DNA of 7,968 bases from Fimbriimonadaceae bacterium (lineage in GTDB: Bacteria; Armatimonadota; Fimbriimonadia; Fimbriimonadales; Fimbriimonadaceae), in the NCBI GenBank assembly GCA_019694835.1, contig JAIBBE010000173.1, forward strand, positions 1 to 7,968. The letters run 5' to 3'. Position 1 is the first letter of the stretch, and each line of letters begins with the position of its first letter. The notes below the pieces were generated by a model. It did no database searches. It was given only the letters and a program-made list of their open reading frames with translations, and had not been told where the DNA came from. A program made the translations under genes and the position numbers. Positions 1 to 6,638 of the stretch are shown piece after piece.

Positions 1-126
1 GATGTTGCTCTTGGCCTTGCTCAGCGAGGAGAGATCGAGCCGCTGACCGCCGAGGGTGAAGAAGACGTTGCAGCCACGGCCCTCCTGCCCGATGTGGATC
101 ACCAGGTCGATCCACTCCGGGTGGTT
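1..126 (-). pseudogene. eccC: Type VII secretion ATPase EccC, downstream fragment of interrupted gene
   Basis: Read on the minus strand from 126 to 1, all 42 codons are open. They give NHPEWIDLVIHIGQEGRG, then CNVFFTLGGQRLDLSSLSKAKSNI, and continue beyond the window. The HIGQEGRG and GGQRLDLSSL stretches are typical of an FtsK/SpoIIIE-type ATPase domain of EccC, the membrane-bound motor that drives export of WXG100 substrates through ESX systems. The style resembles ESX-3-like EccC, but the paralogue is uncertain. The segment follows directly, in frame, on the fragment at 7843-7968, so the two were one gene before the element inserted. This half has lost its promoter, start codon and N-terminal domains and is probably not expressed as a functional product. 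Family assignment is confident; loss of function is an inference. Confidence 0.85.
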
Positions 127-155
127 CTTACCTCCCCAATGATGAGAGTTCGTGA

Positions 156-200
156 CGTTCGCGGCGAGCCTTAGCGGCGGTGTGGCGAACGCGTGATCCA
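156..200 (+). repeat. Left subterminal repeat array, probable recombinase-binding site
   Basis: GTTCGC (157-162) and GCGAACGCGTGATCCA (185-200) lie 30 and 58 bases inside the left boundary. GTTCGC and GCGAAC are inverted copies of each other 22 bases apart. The same arrangement occurs at the other terminus in opposite orientation. It lies directly upstream of the first recombinase gene, where binding could both organise the transposition complex and repress transcription. The repeat is seen directly; the binding role is inferred. Confidence 0.6.
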
Positions 201-205
201 CTGGC

Positions 206-1429
206 GTGCGCGACGCCCCTTTCCGAGGCGACGGATTGGAGTTCTCAGAGCCGGTGGAGAAGGCCTTCAGAGTCAAGCCGATTGTTCACCGCGACGGTCG
301 GCGGTCATATTGGATCTTCTCGGAGTTCGGCGAGTTGCACCGCCCCGCTGTGAACGTTCTGCGCCGTTTCAACGAGTCCACCCAGCAGACATACGCTTTC
401 GGCCTCGTTGACCACTTGAACTGGCTGCATGCGAACCGCCTCGTTGTTTCGACGGTCAAGGTGGAGGATCTTCGCCGTTATATGAATGCGCTTACCGGCC
501 GGGGTAACGGAGTTTTCGGTGTCGCGTGGCGAGACCGACCGCCGGTCGGAGCGTCTGCTGGATCGAACGTCGCGACGATTGTTAAGGCGTTCTATCTGGA
601 GTCAGAAGAAACTGATCCATCTGTCGTCCAGTGGCTCTCGGGGAAGCTCGCGACCGTGCGACGCGGCGGCAGAGTCGTTACAGCGAACCCGCTTTCACCG
701 AAGAAGCGCTCGGGGAAGCCGCGGTTCCTCTCGGATGAAGTGGTCACAGCGCTACTTGAACCGGGTGTCTTAACTTCCGCTCGGGACAGCATGATTCTGC
801 GTTGGCTGGTTGATTCCGGGATCCGGGTCGGTGGCTTGTGCGGCCTCCGGTTTACCGATCTCCATCTTGTTCGCGATCATCCTTGTGGGCAGCGACGAGA
901 TCCCCATGTTCACATCGTCGGCCGTGACGACAACCCCAATCGAGCTCGTGCGAAGTCGTATCACGAAGCGGGCGTTAGCCCGGATGGTCATGTTATTGAT
1001 GGCGTGATCCGGGCGGTGAGCGATTCCATGATCGGCACGTTCTACACATATCTACTTGATGAGTTTCACCCGATACAGCATCTCGTCAGCCACGAACAGG
1101 TCCTCATTCACTTGAAAGGACCGAGCGCAGGTGACGCTCTAGGCACAAGTGGTGTCCGAAAGATGCTTCGGCGCGCTTGCGCTCGAGCGGGGCTGAATAG
1201 CTATGTCACACCACATGCGTTTCGCCATAACGCTGCTGCGCAACTGATGGTGGCAACTGATTTCAATGCGGATCTAGTGGCGCAGGAGTTCGGTTGGGCA
1301 AGCGCTGAGCAGGTGACCGGACTGTACGGGAGAGCCGCGAATAGGGAGTCGACGAAGTTTTTGGTTCAAGCGTGGGAGGCAACGGCACCAGGCCGTATGC
1401 CTCAAGATACGAAGGAGGATCCTCAATGA
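206..1429 (+). CDS. tnpA: Tyrosine recombinase, TnpA-like transposase A
   Basis: Site-specific recombinase of the phage-integrase (tyrosine recombinase) family, probably the first of the two recombinases that cut and rejoin the element's ends. The N-terminal part (about residues 50-150) looks like a SAM-like core-binding domain. The catalytic domain shows Arg207 in SGIRVGGLCGL, a possible catalytic Lys250, the box HAFR (His337, Arg340), Trp364 in FGWAS where many relatives have His, and nucleophile Tyr374 in LYGRAA. Length is close to Tn554 TnpA. The start is uncertain. GTG at 206 has no Shine-Dalgarno and lies in a small inverted repeat (GGCGT-5 nt-ACGCC, 203-217). TTG at 236 has GAGG seven bases upstream, and GTG at 254 is another option. 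The gene ends next to a strong ribosome-binding site that serves the downstream genes. Recombinase identity is firm; Tn554 membership rests on the three-gene context. Confidence 0.9.
   Translation: MRDAPFRGDGLEFSEPVEKAFRVKPIVHRDGRRSYWIFSEFGELHRPAVNVLRRFNESTQQTYAFGLVDHLNWLHANRLVVSTVKVEDLRRYMNALTGRGNGVFGVAWRDRPPVGASAGSNVATIVKAFYLESEETDPSVVQWLSGKLATVRRGGRVVTANPLSPKKRSGKPRFLSDEVVTALLEPGVLTSARDSMILRWLVDSGIRVGGLCGLRFTDLHLVRDHPCGQRRDPHVHIVGRDDNPNRARAKSYHEAGVSPDGHVIDGVIRAVSDSMIGTFYTYLLDEFHPIQHLVSHEQVLIHLKGPSAGDALGTSGVRKMLRRACARAGLNSYVTPHAFRHNAAAQLMVATDFNADLVAQEFGWASAEQVTGLYGRAANRESTKFLVQAWEATAPGRMPQDTKEDPQ
1412..1418 (+). promoter_or_regulatory. Strong Shine-Dalgarno AAGGAGG at the tnpA/tnpB junction
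   Basis: AAGGAGG lies inside the last codons of the first recombinase gene, seven bases before the ATG at 1426 of a nine-codon minicistron. It is 33 bases from the tnpB ATG at 1452, too far to serve that start directly. It therefore points to translation beginning at 1426 and passing on to tnpB. Confidence 0.6.
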
Positions 1430-1455
1430 ACTTCGAAACGCCAATCCGCACATGA
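1426..1455 (+). CDS. Nine-codon minicistron linking tnpA to tnpB
   Basis: ATG at 1426 overlaps the tnpA stop codon (ATGA at 1426-1429) and is preceded by a near-perfect AAGGAGG at 7-nt spacing. It reads MNFETPIRT and stops with TGA at 1453-1455, which in turn overlaps the tnpB ATG (ATGA at 1452-1455). This double overlap is what a translational relay would look like: ribosomes finishing tnpA reinitiate here, then reinitiate on tnpB. The peptide itself probably has no function. It is out of frame with tnpB, so it is not an N-terminal extension. An alternative is a recent small indel that moved an older tnpB start out of frame. Confidence 0.45.
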   Translation: MNFETPIRT

Positions 1456-4118
1456 CCGGAGTTGCCATCGCAGAGCTCGCTGAGACGGCCCTTCACGAAG
1501 CCACGGATTCGCTGGAATATCGTTACCTCTCACTACCTTTCGAGAAGCGATACGAATTGATAAGCCAGGCTTTTCCCGGCTGGCTGCTCTCCGAACCTGT
1601 CGAGTTTCCCGGGGATCACTCCACCTTCGGTTGGGAATGTCGTGTCCCCGATTGCTCAGCGGCACTGCCAGCAACTGGCACAAGCGGGCTGTGCCCAGGT
1701 CACGTAAGGGACTACAAAGCGTTGACCGTGCCGATGGAGGTCGATGAGTTCGCCAATCAGGCATCGGTTAGGTCCGCTCGCAGCGACTGGGCCCTGAAGA
1801 GGAACGACGACTGCCGAGTCTGCGGACCTGCCCGGGAGGCGGCCGGATGGGGCCTTTGCCAGTCACACATGAACTGCTGTCGCCGGGCGATGGACGATGG
1901 CCAAAGCGAGGAAGACTGGCTGAAGACAGCGGTGCCCAGGCCGGCTTATCCCGCTTGCTCAATACCGCGATGCGTTCACGACGGCGTCCTGACGAGCTAT
2001 CCGGGCGGCGGAGGCCCGAGGATTTGCGCCTCGCACTACATGGCGTGGACCTCGTTCGCCCGTGCATCGAAGATTAAGCGCGACTCCCGGACCTGGAACG
2101 AATGGCTCAGCACGACTCGTTTCAGCGGCTTCGAGCCAGCCGGCAACCGAGGACTGCTTCGTCTAGCGCACCTACCCGAGAGCGTGCAGTGCGAAGTCAG
2201 ATACGCCCTGCACCGCTATGGAAGTTCACCCCGGCGTGCGCGGTGGCGTCCTGGCCATATTCAGCTGGCGGTCGACTGGGTGGCCGCAGCCGGTGTGAAT
2301 TCCCTCAGCGACCCGATGACGGCGGAACTGGTTGAAGCAGGCGCACATAAGCAGAGTTCGGGCATTTTGCGCGATCTCATCGTCGCGGCGCGAAGCCTGA
2401 CCCTTACTGCCGAGGACACCAAGGAGGCGGGTTGGTTCGACCCGATTATTGTCGGCGGGTCTCAATTCACTATTGGTACAAAGAAGTCGACGCGCCGGAA
2501 GTATTGGGACTTGACGGGCGTCTCTCAACGGTGGCTCCGCGACCTCCTATGGGAGCAACTGCGCTACCTTGCACTTGAGCCGGAGGGCAAGCTGCCCTCG
2601 GTGACGACTGTGCATACACGGATCATGTCGATGCGGCTTCTCTCGAAAGCGCTACGGCACCTACGCGATGACGATGGGAATGACCCGTCTCGACTGACCG
2701 CGGTCGATGCGAAAGCCTTCAAGGATTTATGGGAGCTTTGGTACCGCGAACAAATTCCTGTCGTTGAGCGAGTCGTGTCGAATCCGCCGATAATGGCGGC
2801 CCTGAGTAAGGGCATGCGCGGACGAAACGTCGGTTACATGCGGCAAGTTCTCATCTTTGGTCGTGACCAAGAAATTTTAGGACCATGGGTAATACCGTTC
2901 CTCAAAGAGTTTCCCCAATATGACCATGTGTCGAAGGCGCCCCAACCCCGTCCGATAAGTCACAAAGACTTTCAACTGATGCTCTGCGATGAGTCGCTGG
3001 ACCTACTTGACTCGGCCGACCTCTCCGATGTGGGTTTGGTCGACATGTGGTTCACGCATGCTCTGCAGGGTGGTCGAATAGGCGAGACTCTCGAGCTGCG
3101 CCTCGGCTGTATCGGCATGATTGGCAATGCCCAACCGTACCTATGGCGAGACATAAGCAAGATCCGCGTCGTTGATTACGGAATGCCGTGTTACTTACCG
3201 GTTTACGAAAGGCTGCAGCGCCGCCAGGCCATAACGCGCGCGAAACTGCGCAACCGTTACGCGAAGGAACTAGCAGCTCTCGATGCAGAGGGACGCGCCA
3301 GCCTCGAAGCTGAGTGGGATCGCACAATGCCCTTGTTTCCAGGCGCCACGACGAATCCTGATCTAGAATTGACTCTGTCCCAGAGTCAATTCAGGAGCAT
3401 CTTCACCGCGTGGATCGACAAGCTCGGACTTACCGGCATCACCAGCCATCGGACGCGAGCCACCCTTGCAACCTCGCTGCTCAATAATGGAGCGCCCGCA
3501 GCGTTAGTCCGACAGGTGCTCGGGCACATCTCTGAACGGGCCATCGCACATTATGCCCGCTATAGCGATGACAACATCGCCCGCAGCTTGCAACAGGTGT
3601 GGACGGCAGGTCCGGGTATGAAAGACGCTGGGACAGTGTTGATGACGCCAACTACTGCCGCAGAGTATGGGAGCAAGTCCGCCCTAGCCGATCGAATCGA
3701 CTTGACCGTCGTACCGGTCGAGCATGGACTGTGCCGGTACGGACCTGTCGTTGGAGGAAAGTCATGTCCCTCAAAGAAGAACTGCAGCAATGGCCCTAGT
3801 GGCCCATGTCCCCACTTCGTACTGACCGGAGCGGACCTCGCGTACTGGGAACGCAAGCGCGACGCCGCCTACCATTTCGCTGAGGGAGCCCCCTCCGACG
3901 AGGCACGCGACTACATTCTCGGCGAGTGGAAGCCTTGGGAGAAGGTCCTCGACGGCCTTCGCCAAACGCTCGACGAACTGGGTCTTCTCGAAGCCGCTCA
4001 GGAAATGGATTTGCGCAGTCCGGTGCACGATTTCTTTCATCCCCTATTCGCTACTGGGTGGACGCTTACGGCGTCTCAGGAGGACGGCGATGCGGTTCTC
4101 ACCGAGGAAGCATCCTGA
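1452..4118 (+). CDS. tnpB: Large tyrosine recombinase, TnpB-like transposase B with zinc-binding motifs
   Basis: Second recombinase of the transposition operon, 888 aa, longer than the roughly 630 aa of Tn554 TnpB. Catalytic residues lie in the C-terminal half: Arg542 in GGRIGETLELR, possible Lys570, His666 and Arg669 in SHRTR, His692 in LGHIS, and nucleophile Tyr701 nine residues later in HYARYS. The N-terminal region carries three tandem Cys/His clusters: C63-x4-C68-x12-C81-x2-H84, C121-x2-C124-x11-C136-x2-H139 and C169-x4-C174-x17-C192-x2-H195. A fourth lies beyond the catalytic domain (C761, C772, C778, C786, H788). These probably bind zinc and may contact DNA or partners. Start at 1452 is supported by its ATGA overlap with the preceding minicistron. 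The stop overlaps the tnpC start. Recombinase assignment is firm; zinc binding is inferred from Cys/His spacing. Confidence 0.9.
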   Translation: MTGVAIAELAETALHEATDSLEYRYLSLPFEKRYELISQAFPGWLLSEPVEFPGDHSTFGWECRVPDCSAALPATGTSGLCPGHVRDYKALTVPMEVDEFANQASVRSARSDWALKRNDDCRVCGPAREAAGWGLCQSHMNCCRRAMDDGQSEEDWLKTAVPRPAYPACSIPRCVHDGVLTSYPGGGGPRICASHYMAWTSFARASKIKRDSRTWNEWLSTTRFSGFEPAGNRGLLRLAHLPESVQCEVRYALHRYGSSPRRARWRPGHIQLAVDWVAAAGVNSLSDPMTAELVEAGAHKQSSGILRDLIVAARSLTLTAEDTKEAGWFDPIIVGGSQFTIGTKKSTRRKYWDLTGVSQRWLRDLLWEQLRYLALEPEGKLPSVTTVHTRIMSMRLLSKALRHLRDDDGNDPSRLTAVDAKAFKDLWELWYREQIPVVERVVSNPPIMAALSKGMRGRNVGYMRQVLIFGRDQEILGPWVIPFLKEFPQYDHVSKAPQPRPISHKDFQLMLCDESLDLLDSADLSDVGLVDMWFTHALQGGRIGETLELRLGCIGMIGNAQPYLWRDISKIRVVDYGMPCYLPVYERLQRRQAITRAKLRNRYAKELAALDAEGRASLEAEWDRTMPLFPGATTNPDLELTLSQSQFRSIFTAWIDKLGLTGITSHRTRATLATSLLNNGAPAALVRQVLGHISERAIAHYARYSDDNIARSLQQVWTAGPGMKDAGTVLMTPTTAAEYGSKSALADRIDLTVVPVEHGLCRYGPVVGGKSCPSKKNCSNGPSGPCPHFVLTGADLAYWERKRDAAYHFAEGAPSDEARDYILGEWKPWEKVLDGLRQTLDELGLLEAAQEMDLRSPVHDFFHPLFATGWTLTASQEDGDAVLTEEAS

Positions 4119-4687
4119 TGAGCCAAAGCGGTCGGCGCCGTCCAGTTGAAGCGATCGAGGCGCGAAACCTGCGAACGATCGAGTGCGAACAGCGGGTTCG
4201 GAAGGCGGTCGCGAAGCTAAGCAAGACTGGACTGCCGTTCACGGTCGAGGAGGTGTGCCGCCGCGCCGGGGTCGGTAAGACATTCGTCTACGACAAAAAG
4301 CGGCCGGAGCTGACGCAGCTCGTGCTGACCGCCAGAGACACCTCCCAAGAACGCGTCAGCCGAGGCCCTGATGTTGACGCGAACGAGCAAACCGCGTCGT
4401 GGCGTACACGCGCCATCAACGCAGAAGCGAGGCTGAAGCAACTTCGCCGTCAAGTCATTGCACAGGAAGCGCGCATCAGCGACTTGACGGGTCAGCTCTT
4501 CGATCCCGAGGGCAATCACCTAGCAGATGAGAATGCTCGGCTGAGAGACCACCTCGACAGCTTGAGCACTGAAATAACCTGTATCCGCGGTGATTTGGCA
4601 ATAGCTCAGAGGTCGCTCACGGCCGCCCGAGCACAGGTTCGCCGCGAACAGGAAAGAACTCTCACGGTCGTCCGAAAGTCGACATAG
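4118..4687 (+). CDS. tnpC: TnpC-like transposition accessory protein (DUF6262-like)
   Basis: Soluble 189-aa protein translated from an ATG that overlaps the tnpB stop (TGATG at 4116-4120), with GAGGAAG seven bases upstream. An open frame extends upstream to about 3926, but that part overlaps tnpB and the ribosome-binding site supports 4118. Residues about 40-65 (FTVEEVCRRAGVGKTFVYDK) look like a helix-turn-helix. Residues about 100-185 are rich in charged heptads with few glycines or prolines and look like a coiled coil. This plan and gene position match TnpC of Tn554-family elements, where TnpC is an accessory factor known to influence efficiency and orientation of transposition rather than a catalyst. 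Tn554 TnpC is about 125 aa, so this one is longer. Assignment depends strongly on context. Confidence 0.8.
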   Translation: MSQSGRRRPVEAIEARNLRTIECEQRVRKAVAKLSKTGLPFTVEEVCRRAGVGKTFVYDKKRPELTQLVLTARDTSQERVSRGPDVDANEQTASWRTRAINAEARLKQLRRQVIAQEARISDLTGQLFDPEGNHLADENARLRDHLDSLSTEITCIRGDLAIAQRSLTAARAQVRREQERTLTVVRKST

Positions 4688-4708
4688 CGCGCTCACGCGG
4701 CTTAGCTA
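4679..4708 (+). promoter_or_regulatory. Possible promoter of the lipoprotein gene
   Basis: TCGACA (4679-4684) and TAGCTA (4703-4708), 18 bases apart, resemble -35 and -10 boxes. The second box lies in a perfect 10-base palindrome, CTTAGCTAAG (4701-4710), that could be an operator. Transcription would begin close to the ATG at 4720, giving a very short leader, which fits the lack of a Shine-Dalgarno there. The match is weak and actinobacterial promoters are variable. Confidence 0.25.
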
Positions 4709-4719
4709 AGCTGCACCCC

Positions 4720-5229
4720 ATGTTGGGGAGAAGAGAGACGCTGCCGTGCGCCGTACTGCTGCTTTGCGCTTGTCTAGCGGGGTGCTCCGCCGCCAAATCG
4801 ACCGAAAGCGCCCCCGGCGTGGTGGCGTCGAATGCCCCCGCTGCTTCAACGCAGGCACCGGCAGCGGCGGCAACCTTGCCCCCCATCACGACGGACGCTG
4901 AGTTTCATCAGTACGTCGACTATGCGCGCCAACTGCTCCGTAGGAGCTGCTTCGACGTGTACCAAGCTCTCGACGCACAATGCACAGTCGACGCGGGCGC
5001 ATCGACGTCGAAACTGCGCGAACTCATCCAACGACTGCCGGCGGACAAAGCAGGCACGCGCGCAGCGGCTTCCCAAACCGTTGACCAACTCGATCACTGG
5101 TGGCGCGATTGCCAGTCCACCAAATCCAACACCCCGGCCCGGCAGGCCTGTATTCCGTACATGCCCCGCGATGCCCAGCTGATGTCAATTGAGGCGGCCT
5201 GGACGCTGGACAAGCCCGAGAACAAGTAG
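4720..5229 (+). CDS. Putative lipoprotein of unknown function
   Basis: 169-aa protein with a lipoprotein signal: basic start (MLGRRE), hydrophobic segment (about residues 8-20) and lipobox LAGC with the acylated cysteine at position 22. Residues 23-55 are a low-complexity Ala/Ser/Pro/Thr linker, usual for proteins tethered to the outer face of the membrane. The remaining roughly 110 residues form a probably helical domain with four cysteines (77, 88, 131, 144) that could make two disulphides, plus an HWW segment at 126-128. I do not recognise the domain. It is the only non-transposition, non-restriction gene in the element. It lies 32 bases after tnpC and could be co-transcribed with it or have its own promoter. 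The start codon sits in a small hairpin, CCCCA-TGT-TGGGG (4716-4728). Lipoprotein prediction is good; role unknown. Confidence 0.7.
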   Translation: MLGRRETLPCAVLLLCACLAGCSAAKSTESAPGVVASNAPAASTQAPAAAATLPPITTDAEFHQYVDYARQLLRRSCFDVYQALDAQCTVDAGASTSKLRELIQRLPADKAGTRAAASQTVDQLDHWWRDCQSTKSNTPARQACIPYMPRDAQLMSIEAAWTLDKPENK

Positions 5230-5230
5230 T

Positions 5231-5295
5231 GGCGCCGTTGGGATCTCACGGGAGCTCGACCGGCGAGGAAGCGGTCGCCATCAGAGAGCGGCGCC
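5231..5295. terminator. Possible bidirectional terminator between convergent genes
   Basis: The 86-base gap between the lipoprotein gene and the convergent restriction gene holds nested inverted repeats. The outer arms are GGCGCCG (5231-5237) and CGGCGCC (5289-5295). Inside them is a hairpin of CGACCG (5257-5262), 9-nt loop and CGGTCG (5272-5277). There is no T-run on either strand, so it is not a classical intrinsic terminator. The location suits one, and actinobacterial terminators often lack the T-run. Confidence 0.3.
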
Positions 5296-5315
5296 CGTCG
5301 CACTCCCCCTCGTGG

Positions 5316-6635
5316 TTAGCCCTCGTCGCCGGCGCCAACCTCAGTTTCTAGCCAGGTGGCGAGATCTCGCAGGGCGGTTGGTGTCTCGGGGATGTCGGCG
5401 ATGTCCTCCGCCGCAAGGAAATCCCTCACTTTGACGAAGACAATGTCAACTTCCAGATCCTCCGGCCTGTTGACCTCTAATGCTCCGTCCCTGGATGCCA
5501 GATCGAGGTCTACGAGGCTGCTTACTAGCCGCTCAGCAAGCTCGGGCTGCCGGCGGTGATATTGCGCCAAACAGCGATAGACGAACCGAAATGCCTCTGC
5601 GCGTGCGGCCTTTGTGATGCGAGACGCTGACACGTCCATGAGGGCATGGAGATCGAGGACTGCGACATCTAGGCCGAGCCGCGTGGCGATGGGGTCAACC
5701 TTTTCGGCAAGCTCCTTGCCAGAGAGCATGTTCGTCACGTTGGGCGCAGCGATAACCGCCTCGCTCAGCCGCGCTTCAGCTACAGCTGGCAACTGATCGA
5801 GCTTGTCTTCCCACGAAGCGGCTGTGACTTCGATCGCGCCTTCGAGGGCGTGACGATGGCGAATCTCAAGGTCGCCCGCCGCGCCACTTGATCGGTCATT
5901 GGCGCCGACGTTTTTCGTAGTCACCCGCAGGCCTGACAGCGACGCCGACAGCTCCTCGTTCAACAATCCGGCGAGAAGATACTGCTCCAGAGCTCCCGCG
6001 CTCCCTACAGCCAATAACTTCTCTCGTGCCTGACGATAAGCCGTAAAGCTAAACCGACTGGCAACGAGAGCAGGAAATGGCGGCATCGACGCTGCCTTTG
6101 AGAGGAACCCGTCTACCAGCGCCTCGGCCATCGCTCGGACTTCCCCAAGGGAACGGTCAGGATGTGACTGCCACGCTACGAATCGCCTCAAGCTGGCGTT
6201 TCGGACCTGCGGCGCCAGGTACCCCGCCCGAAAGGACGAAGACTGGAATGGCCCGCGTGTAGCCGGGATGTTTCGCGGCTCAAGCACCTGCGCACACAGG
6301 CGGTCACCAACTCCGCGGTCGCCTGCGATCCTGCCACTTTCGGTCAGATCCTTCGAGCTGCTGCTATCGAGATTCAGCACGCGATCTTCGGCCAGCGTGA
6401 ACGCGGCGAGCGTGAGCGCTGCTTCTGCAGCCTGTGAAGCGACAGGCGGTTCGTTCGCCAACGACCCAAGAAGGTCGTTCACGACCGACCGCGCCTCATC
6501 AGACAAGCGAGGAGCCGGCGACGAGTTCGAGGCGGTTCGCTCTTCAAACAACCCTGCGAGCAATGCACTGACAGCCTCATTCCTCGCGCGGGTGTCGGAG
6601 AATCGGCTCGCTGAGGTCCAGGCGTCTTTTGCCAT
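5316..6635 (-). CDS. Probable type II restriction endonuclease partner of the C5-methyltransferase
   Basis: 439-aa protein encoded directly after the methyltransferase, three bases beyond its stop, so the two are surely one operon and probably translationally coupled. The best functional signal is GAAGDLEIRHRHALEGAIEVTAASW (about residues 251-275). Asp255 and Glu269 in a GDLE...IEVT arrangement resemble a PD-(D/E)XK nuclease centre with Thr at the usual Lys position. An upstream stretch, GVGDRLCAQVLEP followed by a TRGPFQSSSFR segment (about 108-136), recalls the layout of SacI-family endonucleases. That likeness is from memory and weak. The N-terminal 100 residues are helical and nondescript. 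The role would be cleavage of DNA lacking the partner's cytosine methylation. Gene position is the strongest argument. The alternative is another methyltransferase-associated protein such as DUF4928-type. ATG at 6635 has only a weak Shine-Dalgarno. Confidence 0.6.
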   Translation of the reverse strand: MAKDAWTSASRFSDTRARNEAVSALLAGLFEERTASNSSPAPRLSDEARSVVNDLLGSLANEPPVASQAAEAALTLAAFTLAEDRVLNLDSSSSKDLTESGRIAGDRGVGDRLCAQVLEPRNIPATRGPFQSSSFRAGYLAPQVRNASLRRFVAWQSHPDRSLGEVRAMAEALVDGFLSKAASMPPFPALVASRFSFTAYRQAREKLLAVGSAGALEQYLLAGLLNEELSASLSGLRVTTKNVGANDRSSGAAGDLEIRHRHALEGAIEVTAASWEDKLDQLPAVAEARLSEAVIAAPNVTNMLSGKELAEKVDPIATRLGLDVAVLDLHALMDVSASRITKAARAEAFRFVYRCLAQYHRRQPELAERLVSSLVDLDLASRDGALEVNRPEDLEVDIVFVKVRDFLAAEDIADIPETPTALRDLATWLETEVGAGDEG

Positions 6636-6638
6636 AAG

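Noticed and set aside
127..205. Integration into a tRNA gene, as for many integrases
   Set aside because: No tRNA-like sequence is present at either end, and both flanks are clearly eccC coding sequence.
3926..4117. Upstream extension of the tnpC frame by 64 codons
   Set aside because: It overlaps the C-terminus of tnpB. The ATG at 4118 overlaps the tnpB stop and has its own ribosome-binding site.
206..4687. RIT element (trio of tyrosine recombinases)
   Set aside because: Only two of the three genes have recombinase catalytic residues. The third is an HTH/coiled-coil protein, which fits the tnpABC plan instead.
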